DNA of 64,000 nt from Achromobacter denitrificans NBRC 15125 (GCF_001571365.1 NZ_BCTQ01000024.1:1-64000), one strand, 5' to 3'; numbered from the stretch's first letter, positions 35,133-43,851 are shown. Numbers and translations: made by a program. The notes: a model not told the origin generated them from the sequence alone.

Positions 35133-36176
35133 GTGAAAGCCTTCATCTCCCCGACCCATGACGTGCCCTGGCCCGGCAATGCCATGATCCGTGGCTTGCT
35201 CAAGCAGCACCACGACCGCGCCGAGCGCAGCATCGAAATCCTGGCCGCGCTGCGCGACGACCTGCGCCTGGACTGCCGGTTCGTGCAGCGCGCCGCCGAG
35301 CGTCCCGTCGAATTGTTCGAAGTCCATGCGCCCGACTACCTGCACTACCTGGAAACCGCCTGGGATGAATGGTCCAAGGCGCCGGATGCCTCGTTCGAGG
35401 TGCGGCCGTACATCAACACCAACCGCTACTTTCCCACGCTGCGCACGCGCATCCCGGTGACGCTGGCCGGCCAGTACCTGGGCGACGGCGGCTCGCCGCT
35501 GGTCCAGGACGCCTGGGTCAATATGAACGGCAGCGTGGATACCGCGGTGGCGGCGGCCGACGCGATCATCGCGGGCGAGCGCAGCGCGTATGCGCTGCTG
35601 CGCCCGGCCGGCCACCACGCCATGCGCGACCTGGCGATGGGCGGCTGCCACATCGCCAACACCGCGATTGCCGCGCAGCGCCTGGCCAAGCGCTTTGGCC
35701 GCGTGGCCGTGCTGGACATCGACGTGCACCACGGCAACGGCACGCAGCAGATCTTCTACGACCGCGACGACGTGCTGACGGTGTCGCTGCACGGCAAGCC
35801 GGAAACGCTGTTCCCGTTCATCTGCGGCTATGCCGACGAGATCGGCACTGGCGCGGGCGAGGGCTACAACTGCAACCTGCCCATGGAAGGCGGCACGGCG
35901 ATCGACGGCTACCTCGGCCACTTCGACCGGGCGCTCCAGCGGATCAAGGATTTCGCGCCAGGCGCGCTGGTGGTGGCGGCGGGCTACGACACGTTCCGCC
36001 ACGATCCTTTCGGCAACCTCGATATCGACACGGCCGATTACGCGGTGCTGGGCGACCGCATCGCCCAGCTGGGCGTGCCCACCCTGTTCGTGCAGGAAGG
36101 GGGCTACAAGGTCGATACGCTGCGCGCCAACGTCAATTCGCTGGTGGAAGGCTATCTGACGCGCCAGGGGGCCTGA
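35133..36176 (+). CDS. Acetylpolyamine amidohydrolase-type deacetylase
   Basis: Zn-dependent deacetylase of the histone-deacetylase superfamily, 347 residues, cytoplasmic. Closest to acetylpolyamine amidohydrolases: HAPDYLHYLETAWDEW, RPAGHHA (general base His pair), DIDVHHGNGTQ (zinc Asp/His), VSLHGKPETLFPFICGYADE and AAGYDTFRHDP (second zinc Asp); QEGGY supplies the catalytic Tyr. Removes acetyl groups from amines such as acetylpolyamines or acetyl-lysine analogues. Sits after a peptide-type importer, so its substrate is probably imported. GTG start with AGGA upstream. Confidence 0.87.
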   Translation: MKAFISPTHDVPWPGNAMIRGLLKQHHDRAERSIEILAALRDDLRLDCRFVQRAAERPVELFEVHAPDYLHYLETAWDEWSKAPDASFEVRPYINTNRYFPTLRTRIPVTLAGQYLGDGGSPLVQDAWVNMNGSVDTAVAAADAIIAGERSAYALLRPAGHHAMRDLAMGGCHIANTAIAAQRLAKRFGRVAVLDIDVHHGNGTQQIFYDRDDVLTVSLHGKPETLFPFICGYADEIGTGAGEGYNCNLPMEGGTAIDGYLGHFDRALQRIKDFAPGALVVAAGYDTFRHDPFGNLDIDTADYAVLGDRIAQLGVPTLFVQEGGYKVDTLRANVNSLVEGYLTRQGA

Positions 36177-36177
36177 C

Positions 36178-36900
36178 ATGAGGACTGCCGAATCCGGGGC
36201 AGGCGCGGGCCGCGTCGTGCTGATCAGCGGCGCGAGCCGAGGCATCGGGCTGGCGCTGGCGCGCGAGTTGCTGGCGCACGGCTGGCGGGTATCCGCGGGA
36301 ACGCGCCAGCCCGTGGCGGCGCTGGCGGAATTTGGGGCCGACCGGTGCCATTGGTCGCCGTTCGACGCGCGCGATCCCGCAAGCGAGGCCGCCTGGGTGG
36401 CGGCTGCGCACGGCCATTTCGGCCGCATCGACGCCATCGTGCACAACGCCGGCATCCTGAGCGACAAGTCGGTGGTCGAGGCCAGCGACGAGGACTTCGA
36501 CGATATCTTCGCCGTCAACGTCAAATCGCCCATGCGCCTGACGCGGCTGGCATGGCCGCATTTGCGGGCCGCGCCGGAAGGCAAGGTGCTGGTCATCGCC
36601 TCGCTGGCCGGCAAGCGCGTGCGCGCGGCCGAAGGCGGGCTGTATTCCATGAGCAAGGCGGCCGCGCTGATGCTGGCCCATGGCATCCGCCATGCCGGCG
36701 AGCCGGACCGCATCCGTTGCACCGCGATCTGCCCGGGCTTCGTCGCCACCGATATGGCCGATGGCGTGGACGACTCCATCAAGGCGCAACTGACCCAGCC
36801 TCAGGAAGTGGCCCGCATCGCCCGGATGGCGCTGGAGCTTTCCGCCACGGCCAGTGTGGCGGAAATCCCGATCAGCTGGCGGGTGGAAACGGCGTTCTGA
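36178..36900 (+). CDS. SDR-family oxidoreductase
   Basis: Short-chain dehydrogenase/reductase, 240 residues: ISGASRGIGLALA near residue 15, HNAG, active-site SLAGKRVRAAEGGLYSMSKAA. It begins one base after the deacetylase stop, so it is the last gene of the same operon. Within the proposed amino-alcohol pathway it could reduce or oxidise the aldehyde released by the phospho-lyase; substrate is otherwise unknown. Confidence 0.87.
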   Translation: MRTAESGAGAGRVVLISGASRGIGLALARELLAHGWRVSAGTRQPVAALAEFGADRCHWSPFDARDPASEAAWVAAAHGHFGRIDAIVHNAGILSDKSVVEASDEDFDDIFAVNVKSPMRLTRLAWPHLRAAPEGKVLVIASLAGKRVRAAEGGLYSMSKAAALMLAHGIRHAGEPDRIRCTAICPGFVATDMADGVDDSIKAQLTQPQEVARIARMALELSATASVAEIPISWRVETAF

Positions 36901-36901
36901 G

Positions 36902-36920
36902 CCGGGCATTCATTGCCCGG
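36902..36920. terminator. Hairpin between convergent SDR and MFS genes
   Basis: A perfect 7-bp stem CCGGGCA/TGCCCGG with a 5-nt loop lies in the 37-nt gap between convergent genes. No U-run follows on either strand, so it is at best a weak bidirectional terminator. Confidence 0.4.
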
Positions 36921-36937
36921 GCCGATTCCGCCGACCG

Positions 36938-38167
36938 TCAGCTCAGTACCTTGCCCTTCGTTTCGGGCAGCAATAGCGCCGTGACGATGACGATGGCGTA
37001 GGCGCCCGTGGCGAATGCGCCGATGGCCCATCCCAGGCCATGCGTCTGCGAAAGAAACCCCACCAGACTGGGGAACAGCGCTCCGATGCCCCGGCCGAAG
37101 TTGTACGCGAAACCTTGCCCGTTTGCGCGCACGTCCGTCGGGAACAGCTCGGTCAGGTAGGCACCGATACCGCTGAATATCCCGGATGCCGCGAAACCCA
37201 GCGGAAAGCCAAGGACCAGCATCGCGTCGTTGCTCAGCGGCACGAGCGTGTACACATAAACTGTCAGCGCCGACAGAACGGAGAAAATCAGCAGGTTGGC
37301 CCGGCGCCCGAGCTTGTCGGCGGAATACGCGCCGGCGATGTAGCCGCAGAACGAGCCCACGATGATGACCATCAGATAGCCGCCGGTGCCCAGAACGGAC
37401 AACTGGCGCTCCGTCTTGAGGAAGGTGGGCAGCCAAGTGGTAATGGCGTAATAGCCGCCCTGGACGCCGGTGCACAGTAATGCGGTGACCATCGTGGTTT
37501 TCAGCAGGGAAGGGGAGAAGATCTTCCAGAAGGAGGGCCGTTCCGCCGAGCTCTGCGCCTGGGCGCGCGCGCGCTGGAAGACTTCGGGTTCCGGGACGTG
37601 CTTGCGGATGTAGATGACGAGGAACGCGGGGGCGACGCCGATCCAGAACAGCGTGCGCCACGCCCATTCGGGAGGCAGCACCGAGAACGCGATGGTGTAG
37701 AGAATCGCGGCAGCGCCCCAGCCTACCGCCCAGCCGCTTTGCACCGTGCCGACCGCCTTGCCGCGGTGCTGCGCGCGAACGATTTCCCCCATCAGCACCG
37801 AACCGACGGCCCATTCTCCGCCGAAGCCCAGCCCTTGCAGCGCCCGCAGGATCAGGAGTTGTTCGAAATTCTGCGCGAAACCGATGGCCACCGTGCAGGC
37901 GGAGAACCAGAGAATGGTGATTTGCAGGATGCGCACGCGGCCGTAGCGGTCCGCCAGGATGCCCGCCAGCCAGCCGCCGATCGCCGAGAACAGTAGCGTT
38001 ACGGTGCCAAGCATGCCGGCCTGGCCCTTTTCGATGCCCCACAGGCTGATGAGTGTGGAGATCACGAAGGTGAACACCATGAAATCCAGCGCGTCTATCG
38101 CCCAGCCGCCGAAGGCGCCGATGAACGTCCGGCGCTCGGTCTTGTTCATTTCCCTGTACCACTGCAT
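36938..38167 (-). CDS. MFS transporter, aromatic-acid/sialic-acid type
   Basis: Major facilitator carrier of 409 residues, 12 transmembrane helices. The loop 2-3 motif DRYGRVR and loop 8-9 SADKLGRR are present. The N-terminal half (FMVFTFVISTLISLWGI; LGFGGEWAVGSVLMGE) is that of the metabolite:H+ symporter group that includes aromatic-acid carriers. ATG 38167 is preferred: AGGAG lies upstream at good spacing, and nine extra residues from 38194 add nothing conserved. It follows, in the same direction, a pyrone-dicarboxylate-hydrolase-like gene, suggesting uptake of its substrate. Confidence 0.87.
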   Translation of the reverse strand: MQWYREMNKTERRTFIGAFGGWAIDALDFMVFTFVISTLISLWGIEKGQAGMLGTVTLLFSAIGGWLAGILADRYGRVRILQITILWFSACTVAIGFAQNFEQLLILRALQGLGFGGEWAVGSVLMGEIVRAQHRGKAVGTVQSGWAVGWGAAAILYTIAFSVLPPEWAWRTLFWIGVAPAFLVIYIRKHVPEPEVFQRARAQAQSSAERPSFWKIFSPSLLKTTMVTALLCTGVQGGYYAITTWLPTFLKTERQLSVLGTGGYLMVIIVGSFCGYIAGAYSADKLGRRANLLIFSVLSALTVYVYTLVPLSNDAMLVLGFPLGFAASGIFSGIGAYLTELFPTDVRANGQGFAYNFGRGIGALFPSLVGFLSQTHGLGWAIGAFATGAYAIVIVTALLLPETKGKVLS

Positions 38168-38234
38168 GTGTCGACTCCTGATTCTTCTTGCCAAGACGCG
38201 CCGCGGCGGGCGCGCGGGTGAAGGTGAATGGGCC

Positions 38235-39140
38235 CTAGACGGCGGGGAAATCGTAGAGCCGCTGCGGGTTGCTCACCAGTATGCGTCGCCGCAATTCGGG
38301 CTCGGGCGCCCAGGCGGCCAGCTGGTTGCGGAGCCGGCCGGTGTCGACCATGGGCGATATGTGCACATGCGGCCAGTCGCTGCCCCACACGACGCGATCT
38401 GGCGCGGCTTCGATCAATGCCCGCGCCCAGGGCGTGACGTCCTCGTATGCATCGAATCGGGTGCTGATGCGGTAGGCGCCGGAGAGCTTGGCCCACCAGC
38501 CATGGTCGACCAGCATATGGCGCAGGGCCTGGAAGCCTGCGCTTTGCAGGCCTTCGGCCACGGGCATGTGGCCCATGTGGTCGACGACGCCGGGCACGGG
38601 AAGCTTGCGCATCCTGGGCAGCAGTTCGGGCAACTGGCGCGCGTCCATCAGGAACTGCATGTGCCATCCCATGTCCTTGGTCCGGTGCGCCAGGGTTTCC
38701 ATGGCGTCGAAACCGATGCCGCCGCCAAACAGTACGTTCAGGCGCAGGCCGCGCACGCCGGCGGCATGCATGTTCTGGAGCTCACGGTCGGTGACATCCG
38801 GGCCGACGACGCCGATGCCGCGCAACTGGTCGGGGTGCCTGCGCAGCACCTCCAGCATGTAGCGATTGTCGGTGCCATAGACGCTGATCTGCACCAGCAC
38901 GCCGCGCGACATGCCCTGGCTGCGGAGCATGTCCAGGTACATCTGCTCGGTCGCGGGCGGGGGCGTGTAGGTGCGCTCCGGCACCATGGGGTATATGCCG
39001 GCGTCCCCGGCCACGACGTGGGCGTGGGTGTCGACGGCGCCGGCGGGGATATCGAATGCCGGGGGCTCATGCTCGCCCAGGGGCAGCGGGGCAAGGCAAT
39101 GAGGGATGTCCGCGTCCGGGCGCGGTTCGAAGCTGGTCAT
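38235..39140 (-). CDS. Amidohydrolase, 2-pyrone-4,6-dicarboxylate hydrolase-like
   Basis: TIM-barrel metal-dependent hydrolase of amidohydrolase family 2, 301 residues. N-terminal VDTHAHV metal site, HMGH in the barrel and the late GSDWPHV aspartate are as in LigI-type lactonases, which hydrolyse 2-pyrone-4,6-dicarboxylate in lignin-aromatic catabolism. Related family members act on other lactones, so the substrate is only suggested. Start at 39140 is used because GGAG precedes it by 6 nt. A carrier gene follows in the same direction; a decayed GntR gene lies upstream. Confidence 0.8.
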   Translation of the reverse strand: MTSFEPRPDADIPHCLAPLPLGEHEPPAFDIPAGAVDTHAHVVAGDAGIYPMVPERTYTPPPATEQMYLDMLRSQGMSRGVLVQISVYGTDNRYMLEVLRRHPDQLRGIGVVGPDVTDRELQNMHAAGVRGLRLNVLFGGGIGFDAMETLAHRTKDMGWHMQFLMDARQLPELLPRMRKLPVPGVVDHMGHMPVAEGLQSAGFQALRHMLVDHGWWAKLSGAYRISTRFDAYEDVTPWARALIEAAPDRVVWGSDWPHVHISPMVDTGRLRNQLAAWAPEPELRRRILVSNPQRLYDFPAV

Positions 39141-39170
39141 GCTCGTCTCCAATGGCAAGGTGCCGATGGT

Positions 39171-39477
39171 TCAACGCCCATTCTTGTGAACGGCCGGCAA
39201 TTGACGGAAAGTCGACGATGCGATGGCCTCGAAGATCGCAACGTGCTCGCGATGCACTTGTTCGGGTAGTCCTTCTTCGCGTTGCGTGTGTTCGCGCGCG
39301 GTGAGCAGCACAGGGCTGCCTCCAGGCGCCGCAGGATGTGTTCCATGACGTCCACGTCTTCCTGGGTGCGGCGTTCAGCGGCCAAGGCGGCCACCGCGCT
39401 TTCGAGGTCCAGCCGCAATTCATAGATGGCCGTCAATTCCGCCGCATCCAATTCCGGGCACGAGGTTCCGGCGCGCC
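39171..39477 (-). pseudogene. Decayed GntR/FCD regulator fragment
   Basis: Two frames carry pieces of an FCD ligand domain. The first, from 39477, reads ELDAAELTAIYELRLDLESA and then VMEHILRRLEAAL; after a frame change it continues REHVAIFEAIASSTFRQLPA and ends at TGA 39171-39173. The DNA-binding half and about 60 residues of the middle FCD domain are missing. The remaining N-terminal edge coincides exactly with the stop codon of the neighbouring FKBP-like gene. It probably once regulated the amidohydrolase/MFS genes that follow in the same direction. Confidence 0.7.
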
Positions 39478-40599
39478 TTACTTGATTCCGACGATCTTGA
39501 TCGTCATGATCAAGCTCGCTCCGGGTGGAATGTCTTCGCTGCCCGAATCGCCCTCAATCAGCTTCGCGGGAACGTGGATTTTCGCGGAGCCGCCCAGCCC
39601 CAACTGAGTGACGGCCGCCTTGAATGCCGGCGGCAGATCCGTGACCTTGCTGGTGACTCCTTCCTTGGTGGAAAGCACTTCGCCGGAGCTCAGCTTTTCT
39701 TCCAGCTCGAAGAGGATTTCGTTTTGGGCGGTCACCATGGGCGGCGTGCCCTTCTTCAGGATGCGATACACGGCGCCGTCCGGCATCTTGACGGCGCCTT
39801 TTTCTTTTGCGGCCTCCGCCAGCAGGACCTTGCTCTGCTTTTCATTCTTGGACAGCATGGCGGCATCCAACTGCTGGTCCACGCTGGCAAGATCGGCGGA
39901 AATCGTGTTCTGGGGCAATTGCATGCTGTTGGCGACCCGGTCGTTGAACCCCTGCGCGAACGCGGGCAGGTCCAGCTTTCGGCCGATGGATTGCAGCTTT
40001 TGTGTTTCCTGCGGCGCGCTGTCTCCGTACCAGGCGCCCAGCGCGTAGCTGATGCGGACATCCTTCGGGGCGGTGCTGTCGATGGCGACACGCCTTGCCG
40101 GGCCCGGGATTTCTCCCTTTGCGTCGCCGGCCTGTTGCGAGGCCGGCTTGTTGCCCGCCTGCTGGTTGGCCTTGCGCAAGTCCGCCAGCGCCCGTTCCTG
40201 TTCCTCCCGCTGCCGCGCCAGGATCTGGTTTTGCGCGAGAAGCTCGGCGACCTGCTGGTTCAGGCCGATGATTTCCTTCCCGGCCGCATCGGATCCGGCT
40301 TCGGATGCGTCATGGGCGGGGCGGCTGGCAGCCGCCGCCTGCAGGGCGGCAAGTTCGTTCTCTAGCGCCTGCTTTTGCGCCAGCGCGTCGTTCAGTTGCC
40401 GGGTCAGTTCGCCGATCTGCCCGGCCGCCTGCTGTGGCGCGGGCGCGGGAACAGGCGCAGGGATCGAGCGGCGATGCGAATCGCTGCCGATGATGTTCTC
40501 TTCTGCCAACCTATCCAGCAGGCTGGTTTCGGAGGCGGGCGCCTTGGCAACGGAAAACATGAGCGCGCAGCACAGCGCGGTGCCGATGGGTTTTTTCAT
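39478..40599 (-). CDS. Secreted FKBP-like protein with coiled coil
   Basis: Exported protein of 373 residues: signal peptide about 1-23 (ALCCALMFSVAKAPAS), a Pro/Ala stretch, a long coiled coil (about 60-150), then a domain like the N-terminal dimer domain of Mip/FkpA-type isomerases (ISYALGAWYGD ... FAQGFNDRVAN) and a C-terminal FKBP-like domain (about 270-373). That last domain has the FKBP strand ends (LSSGEVLSTKE, IPPGASLIMTIKIVGIK) but lacks several aromatic active-site residues of working isomerases. May act as a periplasmic chaperone rather than isomerase. Its ATG overlaps the upstream lipoprotein stop (ATGA). Confidence 0.75.
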   Translation of the reverse strand: MKKPIGTALCCALMFSVAKAPASETSLLDRLAEENIIGSDSHRRSIPAPVPAPAPQQAAGQIGELTRQLNDALAQKQALENELAALQAAAASRPAHDASEAGSDAAGKEIIGLNQQVAELLAQNQILARQREEQERALADLRKANQQAGNKPASQQAGDAKGEIPGPARRVAIDSTAPKDVRISYALGAWYGDSAPQETQKLQSIGRKLDLPAFAQGFNDRVANSMQLPQNTISADLASVDQQLDAAMLSKNEKQSKVLLAEAAKEKGAVKMPDGAVYRILKKGTPPMVTAQNEILFELEEKLSSGEVLSTKEGVTSKVTDLPPAFKAAVTQLGLGGSAKIHVPAKLIEGDSGSEDIPPGASLIMTIKIVGIK

Positions 40600-40964
40600 A
40601 GCTGGCTGTGCAGGCCCTGCGCACGCTGCAGCATGTTGGAATAGATGGCGTTATTGATGCGGAAGCACACCAGCGAAAGCACCCTGTCGATTTCGGTCTG
40701 CATGACTTCGGCCGCCTTGCCGTCGATTGCCGAAGCATTGGATTTGTAGAGAACGTAGTTTTCGTTGATGGCGGCGAGCTGGGCCCTGTAGGTTTCGTAG
40801 GCGTCCGGGTTCAACTGCTTCAGCGCGGAGAATTCCTGGTAGCACTGCTGGTTCTTGTCGATGGCATCGTCTTTCGTGGCGACGAGGGCGGTGGGGCGGG
40901 CGCTGCAGCCTGCCAGGGCTAACGCGGCAGACAGAATGGCTGCGCTGGCTGGGAGAAATTTCAT
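40596..40964 (-). CDS. Small hypothetical lipoprotein
   Basis: A 122-residue lipoprotein: signal peptide with lipobox LAGC (Cys at about residue 20), then a helical mature part rich in Gln/Asn/Glu (KNQQCYQEFSALKQLNPDAY; TEIDRVLSLVCFRINNAIYS) with two further cysteines. No family recognised. Start at 40964 is chosen for the lipoprotein signal; the frame is open further upstream and the Shine-Dalgarno is weak. Co-translated with the FKBP-like gene, so the pair probably works together in the periplasm or at a membrane. Confidence 0.7.
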   Translation of the reverse strand: MKFLPASAAILSAALALAGCSARPTALVATKDDAIDKNQQCYQEFSALKQLNPDAYETYRAQLAAINENYVLYKSNASAIDGKAAEVMQTEIDRVLSLVCFRINNAIYSNMLQRAQGLHSQL

Positions 40965-41315
40965 GAATGCTGGTCCACGGATGAGTGCGAAACCGCCTGC
41001 CGAACGGGCGGGCAGCCGATCGCGCCGCGTCGGCGATGGCGATCGCATCGATTCGGGGGGATCGAGGTTTTGACCAGCAATAGACCACAGATGGCTGCGC
41101 GAAGAATATAGGGCCTGTCTGATTTGGTGGGCGCGATTTCCGCAGGTGCGCCTGGATGCAACTCGGTCCATTCGAGGCGCTTGCGGCCTGGGAACGCCGG
41201 GTGCGCCGAGCGTGGCGCATTAAGGACTGGCTTAAGTGTGGGTAAACGGGCCGTGAATCACGGCGAGCGCCGGACTATTTATAGTGGGCCCATCATCATT
41301 CCGAGAGAGCGCCGC
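40965..41315. other. 351-nt intergenic region
   Basis: No gene is supported here. Divergent promoters for the lipoprotein (minus) and HAD (plus) genes must lie in it. I see a small hairpin CCGTG/CACGG (41251-41263) and a TATAGT at 41280-41285 without a good -35. Confidence 0.4.
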
Positions 41316-41972
41316 ATGCCCAGTCCCGCCGTTACGTCTTCCTATCCCCGCGCCGTGCTGTTCGATCTGCTGACCGCCCTGCTCGATTCCTGGACGGTCT
41401 GGAACCGCGCGGCAGGCGCCGAGTCCGCCGGCCGGGCCTGGCGCGCGGAGTACCTGCGCCGGACCTACGGCTGCGGCGCCTATCAACCCTATGAGCGCCT
41501 GGTGGAGGAGGCGGCGCAGGCGGTGGGCCTGCCCGCCGCGGCGCCGCGGGCGCTGGAAGCCCACTGGGACGAGCTGCCCGTCTGGGACGGCGCGCGCGAA
41601 CTGTTGCAGGCGCTGCGTCCGCATTGCCGGCTGGGGGTAGTTACCAACTGTTCCGAGCGCCTGGGTCACCGGGCGGCCGCCCTGCTGGGCGTGGAATGGG
41701 ACGTGGTGGTGACGTCCGAGGAGGCCGGCTATTACAAGCCCGACCCGCGCCCCTACGCGCTGGCCCTCGCGCGCCTGGAGGTCGAGCCGCCGCAGGCGGC
41801 GTTCATCGCGGGATCCGGCTACGACATGTTCGGCACCAGCAAGGTGGGGCTGCGCACCTACTGGCACAACCGCGTGGGATTGACCCTGCCCGACGGCGCG
41901 GCGCGCCCCGAGCGGGAGTCGCCGGGGCTGGATGCGGCGCTGCCGTGGCTGGCCGGGTTCCACGCCGGCTGA
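41316..41972 (+). CDS. HAD-family hydrolase, 2-haloacid dehalogenase-like
   Basis: Haloacid-dehalogenase superfamily hydrolase, 218 residues, cytoplasmic. The nucleophile segment is VLFDLLTALLD: the first Asp is kept and the second position is Leu, as in dehalogenase-type rather than phosphatase-type members. VVTNCSE (motif II), YYKPDPRPY (motif III Lys) and GSGYDMFGTSKVG (motif IV, one Asp) follow. The missing second Asp argues against phosphatase activity and for a dehalogenase-like role, substrate unknown. ATG 41316 follows GAGAG. Confidence 0.82.
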   Translation: MPSPAVTSSYPRAVLFDLLTALLDSWTVWNRAAGAESAGRAWRAEYLRRTYGCGAYQPYERLVEEAAQAVGLPAAAPRALEAHWDELPVWDGARELLQALRPHCRLGVVTNCSERLGHRAAALLGVEWDVVVTSEEAGYYKPDPRPYALALARLEVEPPQAAFIAGSGYDMFGTSKVGLRTYWHNRVGLTLPDGAARPERESPGLDAALPWLAGFHAG

Positions 41973-42098
41973 GCGCGCCGGATAGGCCTCCAGGCCGCCG
42001 CTTGGGCAATACAAAATGTTGCCCGTGGCGGCCCTTCCGCTTGCTAGCATGGGCAAGCCGGAATGATCCGGCATACCGACGGGATAGTGGAGGTTGCC

Positions 42099-42746
42099 AT
42101 GCGTTCAAGAACAATATTCAACCGTATCGCAATTGTCGCGGCATCGGGGGCCTTGCTGGCCGGGTGCGCCACGCAACAGCAGACCAATACCGCCGTGGGC
42201 ACCGGCGCGGGCGCCGCGCTCGGCGCGGGCATCGGCGCCTTGATCGGCCACGGCACGGGCGCGGCCATCGGCGCGGGTATCGGCGCGGTGGCGGGCGGGC
42301 TGGTCGGCTACAACTGGAAGGTCGTCAAGGAAGACGTGCAGAATTCGGGCGCGTCCTCGCTCGGGATCGACGTGGTGGAAATGCCCGACGGCAGCCTCAA
42401 GGTCAACATCCCCAGCGGCGTGTCGTTCGACACGGACAAGACGCAACTCAAGCCCGCCTTGCTGCCCGTCCTGGACAGCGTGGCGCGTTCGCTCAACCAG
42501 CATCCCGAGTTGCGGGCGAAGGTCGTCGGCCACACCGACAGCACGGGCGCGCTCGCGCACAACCAGACGCTCTCGGTCAACCGCGCGAAGAGCGTGACGG
42601 ACTACCTGAGCAAGCAGGGCGTGGCCGCCGGCCGCCTGTCCGTGGAAGGGCGCGGCCCGAACGATCCGATCGGAGATAATGCGACCGCAGAAGGCCGCGC
42701 GCTGAATCGGCGCGTGGAGATCTACCTGTACGCCGTGAAGCAGTAA
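42099..42746 (+). CDS. OmpA-family lipoprotein (YiaD-like)
   Basis: Outer-membrane lipoprotein of 215 residues. Signal peptide with lipobox LLAGC; a glycine-zipper membrane-like segment (about 35-75, repeats of GAGIGA); then an OmpA-like peptidoglycan-binding domain (about 105-215) with [20 protein letters not shown] (ligand Asp) and NRRVEIYL (ligand Arg). It anchors the outer membrane to the cell wall. GTGGAGG precedes ATG 42099. Confidence 0.9.
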   Translation: MRSRTIFNRIAIVAASGALLAGCATQQQTNTAVGTGAGAALGAGIGALIGHGTGAAIGAGIGAVAGGLVGYNWKVVKEDVQNSGASSLGIDVVEMPDGSLKVNIPSGVSFDTDKTQLKPALLPVLDSVARSLNQHPELRAKVVGHTDSTGALAHNQTLSVNRAKSVTDYLSKQGVAAGRLSVEGRGPNDPIGDNATAEGRALNRRVEIYLYAVKQ

Positions 42747-42840
42747 TTCCCGGCCCGTGCCCCTGTTCCTGCGCCTCTGGCGGCCGGCGCGTTGCGCGGC
42801 CGCCGGCTCCGGCGACAGGGGCACTTTTCCGGAGTCCGCC

Positions 42841-43167
42841 ATGTCCATGTTTCCTCCCGCCCGCATAGGCACCGATACCGCGGTGGCCGCCCTGTCCGGT
42901 TGGCAGGCGGTGGCGATGCGCGACGCCATCGAGAAGCGCTTCCGCTTCGCCAGCTTCAATGCCGCGTTCGGTTTCATGACGCGCGTGGCGATGTTCGCGG
43001 AAAAGCTGAACCATCATCCCGAATGGACCAACGTCTACAACCGCGTGGACGTGACCCTGACCACCCATGACGCGGGCGGCGTGACCGAGCTGGACGTGCG
43101 CATGGCGCAGTTCATGGACGAGGCGGCCGCGCAGTTGGGCGGGACCGCGCCGAAGGCCGGCGCCTGA
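42841..43167 (+). CDS. phhB: Pterin-4a-carbinolamine dehydratase
   Basis: Dehydrates 4a-hydroxytetrahydropterin to regenerate the pterin cofactor of aromatic-amino-acid hydroxylases; 108 residues. The family active site appears as [20 protein letters not shown] with the three-part HHP..W motif, and the helix [20 protein letters not shown] precedes it. No phenylalanine hydroxylase gene is adjacent. GGAG lies 7 nt before the ATG. Confidence 0.9.
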   Translation: MSMFPPARIGTDTAVAALSGWQAVAMRDAIEKRFRFASFNAAFGFMTRVAMFAEKLNHHPEWTNVYNRVDVTLTTHDAGGVTELDVRMAQFMDEAAAQLGGTAPKAGA

Positions 43168-43171
43168 GGGT

Positions 43172-43627
43172 TCAGTCGTCCGCGGCGTCGTCGCGGGCCT
43201 GCAGGTGGTCGATCAGGCGGTCGAGCATGCCGCCCAGGAGGCGCTGTTCGTCCGCGCTCAGGCAGGCGAAGATTTCGTCGTTGCGCCGGGCGATCAGGTC
43301 GATGACGCGCCGGTACTGCGCCACGCCGGCCGCGGTCGGCGCCAGCACCACGCCACGCCCGTCGGACTCGGAATTCGTTTTCTCGACCAGGCCGCGCTCC
43401 ACCAGCGCCTGCGCCGAGCGGCTGGCCTGACCCTTGTTCAGGTTGGCCGCGCGCGCCAGGTCGTTGACGGACAGGGGCGCATAGCGGCCGATGGCCGCCA
43501 GGCAGCGCGCCTCGCCCAGGGGAATGCCGCAATCCGCCAGATAGACGCGATTCGTGTCCCGGTCCGTGATCTTGTTGAGCACGTGCAGGCGATAGGTCAG
43601 GAATCGTTCGAGGGCGGGCTGGGTCAC
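43172..43627 (-). CDS. MarR-family regulator of the monooxygenase operon
   Basis: MarR-type regulator of 151 residues: winged helix PLSVNDLARAANLNKGQASR ... LVERGLVEKTNSESDGRGVV (wing) in the middle, dimer helices at both ends. Its start overlaps the stop of the small DUF gene (ATGA), making it the third gene of an operon headed by a flavin monooxygenase. Two tandem repeats over that operon's promoter are its likely operators, giving autoregulation relieved by an aromatic substrate. Confidence 0.88.
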   Translation of the reverse strand: MTQPALERFLTYRLHVLNKITDRDTNRVYLADCGIPLGEARCLAAIGRYAPLSVNDLARAANLNKGQASRSAQALVERGLVEKTNSESDGRGVVLAPTAAGVAQYRRVIDLIARRNDEIFACLSADEQRLLGGMLDRLIDHLQARDDAADD

Positions 43628-43851
43628 GTCGGGGCGGCGGCGGTGGGGGCGGGATAGTTTGCCACAGGGCCGTCGGGCTGGCAGGCGGCCTCGGCCTGCG
43701 CCAGCAGCGCCGCAGCCTGGTTGGCGTCGGTCAGCAGGGTCAGCAGCGACAGGCTCAGGATGGACAGGAAGAGCGGCGCCTGCGCTTCGCCGACGCGCGT
43801 GAGCGCCTGCGCCATCCCGGTGTAGGTCTGGTCCAGTTCGTCGTTGGTCAT
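43624..43851 (-). CDS. Small DUF2783-like protein
   Basis: A 75-residue acidic helical protein: ELDQTYTGMAQALTRVGEAQ and LFLSILSLSLLTLLTDANQA form two amphipathic helices, followed by a Pro/Ala tail. This resembles the DUF2783 proteins often encoded next to FAD monooxygenases of aromatic catabolism; the family call is from memory of pattern only. Overlaps both neighbours by 4 nt, so it is co-translated with monooxygenase and regulator and may be an accessory subunit. Confidence 0.65.
   Translation of the reverse strand: MTNDELDQTYTGMAQALTRVGEAQAPLFLSILSLSLLTLLTDANQAAALLAQAEAACQPDGPVANYPAPTAAAPT

Noticed and set aside
40651-41220. Minus-strand 189-codon frame over the lipoprotein gene start
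   Set aside because: Overlaps the better-supported lipoprotein frame with lipobox, and shows no domain.
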